A stretch of 48,724 nt of DNA, taken from positions 1 to 48,724 of the forward strand of contig JAFGKK010000089.1 of the NCBI GenBank assembly GCA_016928575.1, read 5' to 3'. The notes beneath the pieces are model-generated. The model did no database searches and was not told the DNA's origin. It saw only the letters and a list, made by a program, of their open reading frames with translations. The translations under genes and the position numbers were made by a program. Shown here piece after piece: positions 8,849 to 18,835 of this stretch (the first letter of the stretch is position 1; each line of letters opens with the position of its first letter). Origin of the DNA: Anaerolineales bacterium (GTDB lineage Bacteria; Chloroflexota; Anaerolineae; Anaerolineales; RBG-16-64-43).

Positions 8849-9256
8849 ATGGAACAGGATACCAAATACCTCACAATTCTCTCTATATTCCATTACGTCG
8901 TTGCCGGCATCGCCGGATTGCTATCATGCACCCCCATATTCCACCTCCTGATCGGCATATCCATGCTGACGGGCTCGTTGTTCGCCGGCTCCGAATTCCC
9001 GGATTCATTTCCAGCCGGCCTGTTCGGATTGGCGTTCACCGCCATTCCGGCGATCATCATCCTCGCCGGATGGGCGTTCGCGATTTGCCTGGGACTGGCG
9101 GGCTTTTTCCTCTCCCAAAAACGGCATTATTATTTCTGCCTGGTCATGGCCGGGATCAGCTGCATCTTCACGCCGTTCGGGACCGTGCTGGGAATCTTCA
9201 CCATCATCGTGCTCATGCAGACCTCCGTGCGGAAGTTGTTCGGACAAGACGCGTAG
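8849..9256 (+). CDS. small four-helix membrane protein, unknown function
   Basis: 135 residues with four hydrophobic segments at about 10-30, 33-48, 57-88 and 93-120. The opening LTILSIFHYVVAGIAGLLSC resembles a widespread family of small membrane proteins that begin with an FHYVxGG-like helix. No catalytic motif is present. The ATG has a plausible GGGAG 6 nt upstream. The gene is isolated, and its location next to the copper operon is probably coincidental. Function is not assignable. Confidence 0.7.
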   Translation: MEQDTKYLTILSIFHYVVAGIAGLLSCTPIFHLLIGISMLTGSLFAGSEFPDSFPAGLFGLAFTAIPAIIILAGWAFAICLGLAGFFLSQKRHYYFCLVMAGISCIFTPFGTVLGIFTIIVLMQTSVRKLFGQDA

Positions 9257-9511
9257 CCGGTTCCGATTCTTAAAAAATCCTTCACTTCCCGGTACACTCA
9301 CCAAACCCCTCGAGCTTGCACCGGCAAGCCCACCGGGGGCGGGCGGAATCGCAGAATTTTTCGGTGGTTTCGCTCACCCCGCAGGAGGTCGGGCTTGGGG
9401 ATACATATCGAATAACCCCCGGGGGCAGGCTCACACTCCTCCTCTCCATCTCCCAACAGCCTGCTGGAGGCATGGGACTCCCGCGTACCACGTATCGATT
9501 AATATGACATA

Positions 9512-9540
9512 TTGACTCCTAATTATTTAAATGCTAATAT
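9512..9540 (+). promoter_or_regulatory. promoter of the csoR-copZ-copA operon
   Basis: TTGACT (9512-9517), a 17-nt spacer and TAATAT (9535-9540) form a near-consensus sigma70-type promoter in an AT-rich island. It ends 5 nt before the CsoR-type operator. The remaining part of the spacer 9257-9511 holds nothing I recognise. Confidence 0.8.
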
Positions 9541-9545
9541 TCTAA

Positions 9546-9569
9546 TACCCTACCCCCCTGGGTGGGGTA
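9546..9569. promoter_or_regulatory. CsoR-type operator
   Basis: TACCC and GGGTA arms bracket a C-run/G-run core, giving the pseudo-palindrome expected of CsoR/RcnR binding sites. It covers the predicted transcription start and precedes the csoR ribosome-binding site (AAGGA at 9569-9573). The operator pattern is established for CsoR; its use here is inferred. Confidence 0.8.
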
Positions 9570-9582
9570 AGGACAATATAGA

Positions 9583-9855
9583 ATGGCTGAAAAAGAAGAG
9601 GTATTGCGGAGAGCCCGCGTGGCCGTCGGACATCTCGAGGGTGTGTCGAAGATGATCGAGCGCGACGAGTATTGCATCAACGTCATCCGCCAGATCCAGG
9701 CCGTGCAGGCTGCACTCAATCGGCTCTCGTCCAGGATCCTCGAGAACCACCTGCAATCGTGCGTCACCACCGCCGTCCGGGGCGGCGATCCGGACGCGCG
9801 CGAGAAAGTGCTCAAGGAGATTGCAGAAGTATTTCAAGCGGCGAATCGTTCTTGA
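9583..9855 (+). CDS. csoR: CsoR-family copper-sensing repressor
   Basis: A 90-residue all-helical DUF156 protein. The copper ligands of the CsoR group are in place: C31 (EYCINVIRQIQAV), H56 and C60 (NHLQSC). The N-terminal helix RRARVAVGHLEGVSKMIE is typical. CsoR binds DNA without copper and releases it when Cu(I) binds. It is the first gene of the copper operon, directly behind a matching operator, and is expected to repress itself and copZ-copA. The ATG has AAGGA 9 nt upstream. Confidence 0.93.
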   Translation: MAEKEEVLRRARVAVGHLEGVSKMIERDEYCINVIRQIQAVQAALNRLSSRILENHLQSCVTTAVRGGDPDAREKVLKEIAEVFQAANRS

Positions 9856-9873
9856 CCCCCTGGAAATCGCCGT

Positions 9874-9902
9874 CCCCCCATTTCTCGAAGGGAAATGGGG
9901 GG
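9874..9902. repeat. C-rich/G-rich palindromic hairpin
   Basis: CCCCCCATTTC and GAAATGGGGGG form a perfect 11-bp stem with a 7-nt loop, between csoR and copZ. No T-run follows, so it is not a standard terminator. It may lower expression of the downstream genes or be a member of the dispersed G/C palindrome family seen elsewhere in this window. Confidence 0.7.
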
Positions 9903-9932
9903 ACTATAGGGGGGCGGGATAAGGAGAAAACC

Positions 9933-10142
9933 ATGAAAACCGTCACGCTCAAGATCCCGTCCATCACTTGCCATCACTGCATCAGCACCATCACCAAGGA
10001 GTTGATGTCCATCACCGGGGTGAAAAAAGTGACCGGCGATGAGCATGCCAAGCAGGTGGAGGTGGAGTTCGACGCGCCGGCGGCGCTCGAGATCATCCGC
10101 GACGTGCTGACCGAGATCGATTACGAGCCGTCGAACATCTAA
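9933..10142 (+). CDS. copZ: CopZ-like heavy-metal-associated chaperone
   Basis: A 69-residue stand-alone HMA domain. IPSITCHHCISTITKEL holds the CxxC metal motif (C13, C16) in the usual first loop, with a ferredoxin-like pattern and a final EIDYEPSNI. Such proteins carry Cu(I) to a P-type ATPase. It lies between csoR and copA. Having His-His inside the CxxC rather than the typical Gly-Met-Thr-Cys-x-x-Cys is a mild variant. ATG with AAGGAG 6 nt upstream. Confidence 0.9.
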   Translation: MKTVTLKIPSITCHHCISTITKELMSITGVKKVTGDEHAKQVEVEFDAPAALEIIRDVLTEIDYEPSNI

Positions 10143-10232
10143 CACCGCCGGAACGGACGCGTGGCGTGTTCCGTGTTCCGTGTTTGAGGCCGAGGCGGGC
10201 TTGAAGGGCGAATAGGCTCCGCGAGGAAATCC

Positions 10233-12647
10233 ATGGCCGACGAAAGGGTCACCCTGCCAGTCACCGGAATGACCTGCGCCAATTGCGTGGCGACGATCGA
10301 GCGCAGCCTCAAGCGCCTGCCCGGCGTGCACGAAGCCCAGGTGAACCTGGCATCGGAACGGGCCAGCGTAGCGTACGACCCGGCCGCACTCGGACAGGAA
10401 GCGCTGGTCGCGCGCATACGGGATGCCGGCTACGATGTGGCCCTCGGTGAAGAGGCGATCCCGCTCAAGCGCCTCTCCGACCCGGGGCAGGCCCGGCGCC
10501 TGGAAACCCGGCTGCGCGGCCTGCGCGGCGTGCTTGCGGCGGAGGTTTCCCTCGCTTCCGAACGCGCTTTGGTGAAATTCATCCCCACCGTGGCCGCCGC
10601 CGCCGAGATCCGCAGGGAAATCGCCGCGGCGGGGGTGGAAGTTGCGGAAGCGGCCGACGCGGGCGAAGACGCCGAGGCGCTCGCCCGCCGCAGGGAGATC
10701 GAGCACCAGCGCCGCCGCCTCGTGTGGGGGGTCTTGTTCACCGTGCCGCTGTTCCTGCTATCGATGGCGCGCGATTTCATGCTGATCCCCGCGACCGTCG
10801 GCCAGGCCCCATGGTTCAACTGGATTCTGTTTTTCCTGGCCACCCCGGTGCAGTTCGGGGTCGGATGGCAGTATTACGCCGGGGCGGTCAAGGCCGTCCG
10901 CGGCGGGTCGGCCAACATGGACGTGCTGATTGCGATGGGATCATCGGCGGCCTATTTTTATTCCATCCCGGTGATGCTGGGTGTCCTTCCGGGTCACGTC
11001 TATTTCGAAACCGCCGCGGTCATCGTCACCCTCATCGTTTTGGGCAAGTTCCTCGAAGCGCGCGCCAAGGGCCGGACGAGCGACGCGCTGCGCAAGCTGG
11101 CCTCGTTGCAGGCCAAGACGGCCCGCCTCCTGCGAGACGGAGCGGAGCGCGATATCCCGGTCGACGAGGTTAAGCCGGGCGACGTCCTGGCTGTCCGGCC
11201 CGGCGAAAAGGTCCCGGTCGACGGGGAGCTGATCGACGGCCGCTCGAATGTGGACGAATCGATGATCACCGGCGAGCCAATCCCGGCCGCGAAGGGCCCG
11301 GGCGACAGGGTCATCGGCGCGACGATCAACCGCCGGGGGGCCTTCAAGATGAAGGCGCTCGCCACCGGCCGGGACACGGTCCTGGCGCAGATCATGCGTT
11401 TGGTCGAAGAGGCGCAGGGCGGGAAAGCGCCGATCCAGCGGTTGGCGGATAAGATCTCGGAGTGGTTCGTCCCGGCGGTGATTTTCGCCGCGGCGGTGGT
11501 GTTCGCGGCCTGGTTAATGGCCGGGCTGGCGGCGAACGCGCCGGATGCGTTCACCACGGCGCTGATCCGCGCGGTGGCGGTGCTGGTGATCGCCTGCCCG
11601 TGCGCGATGGGCCTCGCCACCCCGACGGCGGTGATGGTCGGGACCGGGAAGGGGGCCGAGATGGGGATCCTCTTCCGCAGCGCCGAAGCCCTGGAGAGCG
11701 CCGGCCGCGTGACGACCGTCGCGTTCGACAAGACCGGCACATTGACTCGCGGACTTCCGGAGGTTACGGATGTGATTGCCGGTGCGTTCCCCGGAGGCAA
11801 GGATGAGCTGCTGCGGATCGCCGCATCGGCCGAAAAGCCTTCGGAGCACCCGCTGGCCGACGCGGTCCGGGCCGCGGCGGCGGCCCTCGGGCTGACGCTG
11901 GAAGATCCGGAATTGTTCGAAGCCGATCCCGGCCGCGGGATCGAAGCCGTCATTTCCGGCCGCACGGTGCGGGTGGGCCACGAAAGGATGCTCGCCGAAG
12001 TCGGGATCTCCTCCGCCCCCTTGCGGGACGAGATCGACCGCCTGCAGGCGGCGGCGCGGACGGTGTTCCTCGTCGCGGTGGACGACCGGCTGGCCGGATT
12101 GATCGCGGTCGCGGACAAATTAAAGGAAGGATCCCTCGACGCGGTCCGGGAATTGAAACAAGCGGGCGTGAAGCTGGCGCTGATCAGCGGCGACAACCGG
12201 CGCTCGGCCGAAGCGGTGGCGCGCGCGGCGGGGATCGAGCGGGTGCTGGCCGAAGTGCTGCCGGACGCCAAGGCGGCCGAAGTGGCGCGCCTGCAGGCGG
12301 AAGGCGAAAAAGTGGCGATGGTCGGCGACGGCATCAACGACGCCCCGGCGCTCGCGCAGGCCGATGTCGGGATCGCCCTCGGCACCGGGACCGACATCGC
12401 CATGGCCGCCGCGCCGGTCACGCTGATCTCCGGCGACCTGCGGGGCGTCTCGCGCGCGATCCGGCTTTCGCGCGGCGCCCTGCGCACCATCCGCCAGAAC
12501 CTGTTCTGGGCTTTCTTCTACAACGTCGTCCTGATCCCGGCCGCGGCCTTCGGCCTGCTCAACCCGATGCTGGCCGCCGGCGCGATGGCGTTCTCCTCGG
12601 TCTTTGTGGTGACCAACAGCCTGCGGTTGCGGGGGTTCCGGGGCTGA
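10233..12647 (+). CDS. copA: Cu(+)-exporting P1B-type ATPase
   Basis: 804 residues, full length. HMA1 has GMTCANC (C15, C18). A second HMA-like segment (about 75-150) keeps the fold pattern but has no CxxC. The membrane part carries the CPC ion-binding motif (about 455-457, [13 protein letters not shown]). The cytoplasmic part has the phosphorylation motif DKTGTLT (D499), SEHPL in the nucleotide-binding domain, [10 protein letters not shown] and [11 protein letters not shown] (about 697-707). The last membrane helices have [12 protein letters not shown] and a [15 protein letters not shown] end typical of Cu(I) pumps. It exports Cu(I) using ATP and is regulated by CsoR. Confidence 0.95.
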   Translation: MADERVTLPVTGMTCANCVATIERSLKRLPGVHEAQVNLASERASVAYDPAALGQEALVARIRDAGYDVALGEEAIPLKRLSDPGQARRLETRLRGLRGVLAAEVSLASERALVKFIPTVAAAAEIRREIAAAGVEVAEAADAGEDAEALARRREIEHQRRRLVWGVLFTVPLFLLSMARDFMLIPATVGQAPWFNWILFFLATPVQFGVGWQYYAGAVKAVRGGSANMDVLIAMGSSAAYFYSIPVMLGVLPGHVYFETAAVIVTLIVLGKFLEARAKGRTSDALRKLASLQAKTARLLRDGAERDIPVDEVKPGDVLAVRPGEKVPVDGELIDGRSNVDESMITGEPIPAAKGPGDRVIGATINRRGAFKMKALATGRDTVLAQIMRLVEEAQGGKAPIQRLADKISEWFVPAVIFAAAVVFAAWLMAGLAANAPDAFTTALIRAVAVLVIACPCAMGLATPTAVMVGTGKGAEMGILFRSAEALESAGRVTTVAFDKTGTLTRGLPEVTDVIAGAFPGGKDELLRIAASAEKPSEHPLADAVRAAAAALGLTLEDPELFEADPGRGIEAVISGRTVRVGHERMLAEVGISSAPLRDEIDRLQAAARTVFLVAVDDRLAGLIAVADKLKEGSLDAVRELKQAGVKLALISGDNRRSAEAVARAAGIERVLAEVLPDAKAAEVARLQAEGEKVAMVGDGINDAPALAQADVGIALGTGTDIAMAAAPVTLISGDLRGVSRAIRLSRGALRTIRQNLFWAFFYNVVLIPAAAFGLLNPMLAAGAMAFSSVFVVTNSLRLRGFRG

Positions 12648-12653
12648 AGCCTC

Positions 12654-12726
12654 TTCACCGCAAAGCCGCCAAGAACGCTGAGAGTTCAATAAAATTACTT
12701 TGCGATCTTCGCGCCTTGGCGGTGAA
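12654..12726. repeat. inverted intergenic repeat, TTCACCGC type
   Basis: TTCACCGC and its complement GCGGTGAA close this spacer, with CCGCCAAG and CTTGGCG arms inside. I recall similar ACCGCAAAG..CGCCAAG strings as a common dispersed repeat in environmental bacteria. It follows copA and could act as a weak transcription end, though no T-run is present. Confidence 0.55.
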
Positions 12727-12761
12727 AAGGTATGTCCTCCGCATTGTATTAAAATTCCTCC

Positions 12762-13643
12762 ATGCCCCCGAAATATCGGTATCCCGCGCGGATTACATTT
12801 CTAATCCTGCGGGATTTTCTTTTTGGACGGCGGCGGTCCTTCGTCGCAGACGCATCACGGTTGATCCAAGGCGTCCGGTCCTTCACCGTGGTAGGAATCG
12901 CGCCTGCGGGGAGCAGACCCTTTCTCTTCTTGGTCAATCACTATTCACGACCTGGATTCAAAGCTTGGTGGACTGCGATCGCTCTCACTGCCGCGGCGAA
13001 CTCCCCGCTTCGTGGGGAAAGGCGCGAACCCGCCCCGGCTGTCGGGCCGGGGCTGCACTGGCCGATGACCGCCGCCTGGACCTTTCCGGATCCGCTGCGT
13101 TCGCGCCTGCTAACGCCGCTCAGCCGCTGGGCGCTGGCGCGGATCGCGCGGATGTACGGCTTCACGCTCATGCCGCCGATGCCTCCGCGGCCGGAGGATG
13201 CGGGGGCGCGCGCGGATTCGGTGCGGCGCATCCTCCGCCTCGCGCGGCGGAGCCGCCCCGACATCGCGCTCGCGCCCGAGGGGATGGATTCGCCCGACGG
13301 CCGGCTGAAGCCGCCGCCCTCAGGGGCCGGCCGCTTCATCGCACACCTGGCCGCGCTGGGATACACGCCGGTCCCGGTCGGGGCGTATGAGACGGACGGC
13401 GCGTTTTGCCTGCGGTTCGGCGAGCCGTTTCGCCTTCCTCAGACCGACGCGGTCTTCAAGACCGGGTCGGTCTTTGCGCCGTCCGGAGAGCGGGTTTCCG
13501 GGTTCAGGGAGGCGGAGGACCGCGACCGGGAAACGGATAGAATCGTGATGGAGAAAATTGCGGAACTGCTGCCACCTAACCTCCAATCCCCCGACCCCTT
13601 TCCCCCTTCCCTTAAGGGAAGGGGGAAAGGGGAGAAGGGGTAA
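12762..13643 (+). CDS. putative PlsC-like acyltransferase
   Basis: 293 residues. FLFLVNHYSRPGFKAWW is a variant of the NHxxxxD catalytic block (His present, Asp not evident). LAPEGMDSPDG resembles the (F/T)PEG motif, and YTPVPVGAYE the following conserved strand. These suggest a glycerolipid acyltransferase fold, but the deviations make catalysis uncertain. The last 25 or so codons run through a G/C palindrome repeat (SLKGRGKGEKG before the stop), so the original C-terminus was probably altered by the repeat. The ATG at 12762 is the first of the frame. Confidence 0.6.
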   Translation: MPPKYRYPARITFLILRDFLFGRRRSFVADASRLIQGVRSFTVVGIAPAGSRPFLFLVNHYSRPGFKAWWTAIALTAAANSPLRGERREPAPAVGPGLHWPMTAAWTFPDPLRSRLLTPLSRWALARIARMYGFTLMPPMPPRPEDAGARADSVRRILRLARRSRPDIALAPEGMDSPDGRLKPPPSGAGRFIAHLAALGYTPVPVGAYETDGAFCLRFGEPFRLPQTDAVFKTGSVFAPSGERVSGFREAEDRDRETDRIVMEKIAELLPPNLQSPDPFPPSLKGRGKGEKG

Positions 13644-13658
13644 GGGGGTTAGGTTAGG
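13575..13658. repeat. long G/C palindrome, nested inverted repeat
   Basis: A perfect 38-nt palindrome at 13595-13632 is centred on CTTAAG. Outer arms CCTAACC and GGTTAGG extend it. It spans the 3' end of the acyltransferase gene and reaches the ribosome-binding site of the MFS gene. Confidence 0.85.
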
Positions 13659-13665
13659 AGACTTT

Positions 13666-14940
13666 ATGCGCAAGGTCACCGCCTGGGAATTTTTAACCCT
13701 CAATGCGTACTTCTTCGGCCTTTCTTTTTTATGGAACAGCCTGCATCTGATCCTTCTGCCGGCGATCCTCCTGCTCTACGTCCCGGACGGGCAAAAGAAC
13801 ACCGTGCTCGGCGTGCTGACCGCGGCGGGTTTGGTGATCGCGATGGTCGTCCAGCCGGTTTCCGGGTCGGTCAGCGACCGGTGGGCTTCGCGCTGGGGCA
13901 GGCGCCGTCCGCTGATTCTCTTCGGCAACCTGGGCAACCTCGCTTTCCTCGGCCTGCTGGCGGCGGCCGGCGGCGTACCCGGGCTGGCGATCGGGTACGT
14001 CGGATTGCAATTCACCTCCAACACCGCGCACGGGCCGGCGCAGGGCCTGCTTCCGGACCGGATCCCGCCCGCGCTGATGGGCCGCGGCAGCGCGGTGAAA
14101 AGCGCGCTCGACATGCTGGGGATGATCGCCGCGTCGTTGATCATGGGGCGTTACCTGCGCGGGGACGGTTCGAATTGGATTCCGGCGGTCGGGATCATCG
14201 CCGCGGTCATGCTTTTCACCGCCGGGATGACCCTGCTCGGATCCCGCGAGGAAGACAGCCGCGCGCGGGCGGCGACCGGGTCGCTCGGCGTCCGGCTCGG
14301 CGGAATGTTCCGCGTGCAGTGGGACACGGCCCCCGGATTCGCCTGGCTGATCGTTTCGCGGTTCGTGTTCCTGGCGGGCGTCTATGGAGTCCAGGCGTTT
14401 TCGCAATATTTCATCCGCGACACCCTTCCCGCCGAGGACCCGGTGAAGCTGACCGGGGATCTGATGGCGGTGATCGCGCTTTCCCTCACCGCCACCGCCT
14501 TCGGCAGCGGCTGGCTGTGCGACCGGTTCGGGCGCAAGCCTCTCCATGTGCTCGCGGCGTTCCTTGTCGCCGGCGGCAGCCTGCTGATGATCCCGGCGCG
14601 AACGGCGGAGACGGTCCTGCTGTGCGGCACGATCATCGGCGCCGGCGCCGGCGTGTTCATCACCGCCAACTGGGCCTTGGCCACCGACCTCGCGCCGCAG
14701 GCCGAGGCGGGCAAATTCCTCGGGCTGACGAACTTGGCCACCGCCGGCGCCGGCGCCTTCAGCCGTCTGACGGGACCGGCGATCGATTTCCTCAACGGTG
14801 CGGCCCCGGGAAGCAACCTCGGGTACACGGCGCTGCTCCTCAGCAGTGCGGCCTTCGCCCTGCTGGCGTTGTTTGTCCTCGTCCGCGTTCCGGAGGGATT
14901 TCGCCGATCCGCCGCCGGCCTTCCGGCGGAGGCGCCTTGA
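13666..14940 (+). CDS. major facilitator superfamily transporter
   Basis: 424 residues with about twelve hydrophobic segments. The MFS motif appears twice in degenerate form: SVSDRWASRWGRRRPLILFG (about 65-85), and GWLCDRFGRKPLHVLAAF in the second half, with the acidic-basic loops expected between helices 2-3 and 8-9. The arrangement resembles sugar or glycoside carriers (GPH-like), but the substrate cannot be read. The ATG at 13666 has AGGAG 5 nt upstream, directly after the palindromic repeat. Its stop overlaps the start of the next membrane protein. Confidence 0.85.
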   Translation: MRKVTAWEFLTLNAYFFGLSFLWNSLHLILLPAILLLYVPDGQKNTVLGVLTAAGLVIAMVVQPVSGSVSDRWASRWGRRRPLILFGNLGNLAFLGLLAAAGGVPGLAIGYVGLQFTSNTAHGPAQGLLPDRIPPALMGRGSAVKSALDMLGMIAASLIMGRYLRGDGSNWIPAVGIIAAVMLFTAGMTLLGSREEDSRARAATGSLGVRLGGMFRVQWDTAPGFAWLIVSRFVFLAGVYGVQAFSQYFIRDTLPAEDPVKLTGDLMAVIALSLTATAFGSGWLCDRFGRKPLHVLAAFLVAGGSLLMIPARTAETVLLCGTIIGAGAGVFITANWALATDLAPQAEAGKFLGLTNLATAGAGAFSRLTGPAIDFLNGAAPGSNLGYTALLLSSAAFALLALFVLVRVPEGFRRSAAGLPAEAP

Positions 14941-15899
14941 TCCGCGCGGCCGCCCGCCGGCTGGCGCTCGTCCTCTCCGCCGGGTACATCCTGATGTTTT
15001 TCTCCGAGCACCTGTTTTGGGCGCGGTTCCGGCCGGGGATCGACGGGCCCGGGAACTACCTCAACACCTACATCGCCTATTGCCTGGCCGGATACGCGGC
15101 GCTGGCGGTGATCTCGATCTTCCGCGTGCGGCGCGCGGCGGCGGTCTTCCTGGCGGGGGCGGTGTTCGGCTGGCTGACCGAAGGCGTGATCGTCGGCACC
15201 GCTTACGAGATGCTTCCGCTCTCGATCTCCTTCACCGGCTTGGCCTGGCACGCGCCGATCAGCGTCGCGCTCGGGTTATGGGCTGTGCCGGAGATCCTCA
15301 GCCGCCGCCGCGCGTTCCTGCTTCCGGCCGCGGCCGGCATCGGCCTGTTCTTCGGCGCCTGGGGGATCAATTGGCTCGCGAACGAATCCGAATATCACGC
15401 GACCGTTCCCGAATTCATCCTGTTCGCGACGGTCGCGACCGGGGCGCTGATCGTCGCCTACGGCGTTTTTCTTTCGGCACGAAGGTCGCCGGCGCGGATC
15501 CATCCGCCGGAGGGGATCGCGCTGGGCGGGCTGGCGGCGTTCTTCTTTCTCTTTCGGGGGATCGAACAACCGGTTGCGTTTTGCGTTTTGCCGATCCTGA
15601 TGGGCCTCACCTTCTGCGCGTTGTGGATCAACCGGCGGAAGGAGGCGCAGGGGAGCCTGCTGGCCGAGCCGCTGGCGCACACCCGCCTCCCGGTTTTGGC
15701 CGCCCTGCTGCTGATTCCCACCGCCGCGGCGGCGGTGTATGCCCCGGCAGTCTGGCTTGGGGCGAAGATTCAGACGAACATCCTTTTCTACCTCCTGCTG
15801 ACGCCGCTGGGGTTTTTCTTGTACGGCGCATCGCTGGCGGCCGCCTTGCGGAGTGGGCATGCCGCTGCGCCGGAGACTCGGCCGGAGCCGCGCACCTGA
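14937..15899 (+). CDS. polytopic membrane protein of unknown function
   Basis: 320 residues with about nine hydrophobic segments. The start is TTG at 14937, overlapping the MFS stop (TTGA) and preceded by GGAGG, so it is translationally coupled to the transporter. No family motif is recognised. Short blocks such as FSEHLFWARFRPG and GWLTEGVIVGTAYE near the N-terminus might help a profile search. Its stop codon lies inside the ACCTGACAGGT palindrome that follows. Context suggests a partner of the MFS protein; function unknown. Confidence 0.72.
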   Translation: MIRAAARRLALVLSAGYILMFFSEHLFWARFRPGIDGPGNYLNTYIAYCLAGYAALAVISIFRVRRAAAVFLAGAVFGWLTEGVIVGTAYEMLPLSISFTGLAWHAPISVALGLWAVPEILSRRRAFLLPAAAGIGLFFGAWGINWLANESEYHATVPEFILFATVATGALIVAYGVFLSARRSPARIHPPEGIALGGLAAFFFLFRGIEQPVAFCVLPILMGLTFCALWINRRKEAQGSLLAEPLAHTRLPVLAALLLIPTAAAAVYAPAVWLGAKIQTNILFYLLLTPLGFFLYGASLAAALRSGHAAAPETRPEPRT

Positions 15900-15923
15900 C
15901 AGGTCGACGGCACCTGTCAGGTG
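15893..15923. repeat. ACCTGTCAGGT inverted repeat, copy 1
   Basis: Two 12-bp arms, CACCTGACAGGT and ACCTGTCAGGTG, face each other across 7 nt. Each arm is itself nearly palindromic. The upstream gene ends inside the left arm. A related copy lies at 31975-32006. Confidence 0.8.
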
Positions 15924-16040
15924 TGAAAATCATCCGGATGGATCCTCCCGTCCGACTCCCGCGGCCGATGGAGACCGCCGCCTTCTGATACAATCCCGGC
16001 AGAATTTCAAGCCCGTCTTTTTTTTTCCAAAGGAGGCGCC

Positions 16041-16583
16041 ATGCGCAGGTTCTTTCCGATCCTGGCGGGTTTTGTGCTTGTCGGTTTGGCTTGTGCCTGC
16101 CCGAACGTGGGCGGGATACAAGGGACTTTGGAAGCCATGGGCGGCACCGTCGGCTACATGCTGACCGAAGCGCCCGCGCTACTTTCCGATCTGCCCGGAA
16201 CATTGGAGGCGCAAATGACGCCGCCGGACCTGAGTGCGCCGGGGATAATCCGCGGCAAGCTGAGCTACCCGAGCGACTTCATTCCCGCCCAGCGGGTCGT
16301 CGCCTTCCGCACGGCCACGATGGAGGTCGAGGCGGACGTGACCACGGCCGACGGCCAAGGCGAATATGCGCTCAGCGTGGGAGCCGGCGAGTACTATGTT
16401 GTGGCCTACAAGCTCCCCGGCGGAAGCGCGGCCGGCTACACCCAAGCGGTGCCTTGCGGCCTGCTGGCTTCCTGCACTGACCACAGCCTGATCCCGGTTT
16501 TCGTGGACGCCGGAGCGGTGGTGGACAACATCAATCCGCAGGATTGGTACGCCCCGCCGGGCACCTTCCCGCCGATGCCTTGA
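16041..16583 (+). CDS. small lipoprotein with carboxypeptidase-regulatory-like fold
   Basis: 180 residues. The signal [20 protein letters not shown] contains a lipobox (LAC), predicting lipidation at Cys and anchoring outside the membrane. The middle part ([13 protein letters not shown] ... [20 protein letters not shown]) follows the pattern of a carboxypeptidase-regulatory-like/CnaB-type beta sandwich. The C-terminus is Pro-rich. The ATG has AAGGAGG 4 nt upstream. No enzyme motif is present; a surface or binding role is likely but not specified. Confidence 0.75.
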   Translation: MRRFFPILAGFVLVGLACACPNVGGIQGTLEAMGGTVGYMLTEAPALLSDLPGTLEAQMTPPDLSAPGIIRGKLSYPSDFIPAQRVVAFRTATMEVEADVTTADGQGEYALSVGAGEYYVVAYKLPGGSAAGYTQAVPCGLLASCTDHSLIPVFVDAGAVVDNINPQDWYAPPGTFPPMP

Positions 16584-16825
16584 CAGCGATCCCGCCAATA
16601 TACGACCGGACCGACGCGGTCTTTGCGGCCGCGTCGGTCTCTGTGGAAAACGCCTCGGTCAATCCGGACCAATCCGACCGATGCAAATCGCGGCGGTACG
16701 TGTGCAGCAAGTCGCAGAACCCCCTCGGTCCCCCAGGTCCTGAAAGGAACGGTGGGAAAGAGAACCCGGGGGGTAAAATCCCCCTCTGGAAAACACTCCG
16801 CGCTTTGATAGAATCCTCCTTCGCC

Positions 16826-18835
16826 ATGGAGTTTAAACTGCATTCCCCCTACCAGCCCACCGGCGACCAGCCGCAGGCGGTCGATTCGCTGATCGACGGC
16901 CTACGCAAGGGCGAGAAGCACCAGGTCCTGCTCGGCGCCACAGGCACCGGCAAAACCTTCACCATCGCCAACGTGGTGGCGCAAATCCAAAAACCGACTC
17001 TGGTGATCGCGCACAATAAAACCCTCGCCGCCCAGCTCTACGCCGAGTTCCGCGATTTCTTCCCCGAGAACGCGGTGGAGTACTTCGTCTCCTACTACGA
17101 CTACTACCAGCCGGAGGCCTACGTCCCGCGCCAGGACCTCTACATCGAAAAGGAAACCGAGACAAACGCCGAGATCGAGCGCCTACGCCTGGCGGCGACC
17201 ACCGCCCTGCTTTCGCGGCGCGACGTGCTGATCGTCGCCTCGGTCTCGTGCATTTACGGCCTCGGCTCGCCGGAGAACTACGGCAAGGTGATCATCCCGC
17301 TCGAGCGCGGGAAAACCTACCGCCGGACGACCCTCCTGCGCCAGCTGGTGGACATTCACTACGAGCGCAACGACACCGAGCTCAAGCTCGGCACCTTCCG
17401 GGTGCGCGGCGACACGCTCGAGGTGATGCCGGCCTACGCCGAAGCGGTCTTCCGTTTTTCGTTTTTCGGCGACGAGCTGGAGCGGATCAGCGAGCTCCAG
17501 CCGGTGACGGGGGAGATCCTCGCCGAACCGGATTCGGTCACCATCTACCCGGCGCGGCATTACATCGCCGAGGGCGAATCGATGCGCGCGGCGATCGCCG
17601 ATATCGAAGCCGAGGCGGCGGAGCGGGTGGCCCATTTCAAAGCCGCCGAGAAACCGCTCGAGGCCGAACGCCTCGAACAGCGCACGCGCTACGACCTGGA
17701 GATGCTGCGCGAGGTGGGCTATTGCTCGGGCATCGAAAACTACTCGCGCCACTTCGACCGGCGGGCGGCGGGCACCCCGCCGTGGGTGCTCTTGGATTAC
17801 TTCCCGCCGGATTACCTGCTGGTGATCGACGAAAGCCACATGACCGTTCCGCAGGTGCGCGGCATGTCGGGCGGCGACCGCTCACGCAAACAGACCCTGG
17901 TGGATTACGGATTCCGCCTGCCTTCGGCGCTGGACAACCGGCCGCTTTCGTTCGAGGAGTTCGAAGCCCGCATGGGCCGGACGATCTACACCTCGGCCAC
18001 GCCCGGACCCTACGAGATGGAGCGCGCCGAGCGGGTGGTGGAGCAGATCATCCGGCCGACGGGGATCCTCGACCCCGACCTGGAAGTGCGCCCGGCCCAG
18101 GGGCAGGTGGACGACCTGATCGCCGAAATCCGCGCGCGCACCGGCCGCGGGGAGCGGGTGCTGGTGACCACGCTGACCAAACGGATGGCGGAGGACTTGG
18201 CGGATTACCTGGCCGAGCTGGGGATCAAGGTCCACTACCTGCACTCGGAGGTGCAGACCTTCGAGCGGGTGGAGATCCTGCGCGACCTGCGGCTGGGGCA
18301 ATACGACGTGGTGGTGGGGATCAACCTGCTGCGCGAGGGGCTCGACCTGCCGGAGGTATCGCTGGTGGCGATCCTCGACGCCGACAAGGAAGGCTTCCTG
18401 CGCTCCGACACCTCGCTGATCCAGACCATCGGCCGCGCGGCGCGCCACGTGCAGGGCAAAGTGATCATGTACGCCGAAAAGGTCACCGATTCGATGCAGC
18501 GCGCGATCGACGAGACCGCGCGGCGGCGCAAGATCCAGGTCGAGTACAACCAAGCCCACGGAATCGAACCGGTGAGCATCGTCAAGGCGGTGCGCGACCT
18601 GACCCAACGCCTGCGCTCCGGCGCGCCGGAGCCATCCCGGGAAGCCGGGGAAGCGGGGGCGGGGCTCTCGCGTGCGGAAGCCGAGCGCGTGGCTCGCGAA
18701 CTCGATAAGGAGATGCGCACCGCCGCCCGCAACCTCGAATTCGAGAAGGCCGCGGCGCTGCGCGATCAGTTGTTCGAGTTGCGCGGGTTCCTGGAGGATG
18801 AGAAAGTAGGCCGGGGGAGGAAGGGCCGACCATAG
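16826..18835 (+). CDS. uvrB: excinuclease ABC subunit B
   Basis: 669 residues, the normal UvrB length. Motifs in order: [11 protein letters not shown]; Walker A GATGTGKT (about 37-44); [13 protein letters not shown] (beta-hairpin region that clamps damaged DNA); [56 protein letters not shown]; and a C-terminal UVR domain ([18 protein letters not shown]). It works with UvrA and UvrC in nucleotide-excision repair. The ATG at 16826 ([13 protein letters not shown]) is taken from family alignment; the frame stays open upstream without homology. The stop codon lies in a heptamer-type repeat. Confidence 0.97.
   Translation: MEFKLHSPYQPTGDQPQAVDSLIDGLRKGEKHQVLLGATGTGKTFTIANVVAQIQKPTLVIAHNKTLAAQLYAEFRDFFPENAVEYFVSYYDYYQPEAYVPRQDLYIEKETETNAEIERLRLAATTALLSRRDVLIVASVSCIYGLGSPENYGKVIIPLERGKTYRRTTLLRQLVDIHYERNDTELKLGTFRVRGDTLEVMPAYAEAVFRFSFFGDELERISELQPVTGEILAEPDSVTIYPARHYIAEGESMRAAIADIEAEAAERVAHFKAAEKPLEAERLEQRTRYDLEMLREVGYCSGIENYSRHFDRRAAGTPPWVLLDYFPPDYLLVIDESHMTVPQVRGMSGGDRSRKQTLVDYGFRLPSALDNRPLSFEEFEARMGRTIYTSATPGPYEMERAERVVEQIIRPTGILDPDLEVRPAQGQVDDLIAEIRARTGRGERVLVTTLTKRMAEDLADYLAELGIKVHYLHSEVQTFERVEILRDLRLGQYDVVVGINLLREGLDLPEVSLVAILDADKEGFLRSDTSLIQTIGRAARHVQGKVIMYAEKVTDSMQRAIDETARRRKIQVEYNQAHGIEPVSIVKAVRDLTQRLRSGAPEPSREAGEAGAGLSRAEAERVARELDKEMRTAARNLEFEKAAALRDQLFELRGFLEDEKVGRGRKGRP

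Noticed and set aside
11000-12490. Long open frame on the minus strand opposite copA
   Set aside because: It is antisense to a clear CopA. Its translation is Ser/Ala/Arg/Thr-rich without any domain, as expected from a GC-rich gene read backwards.
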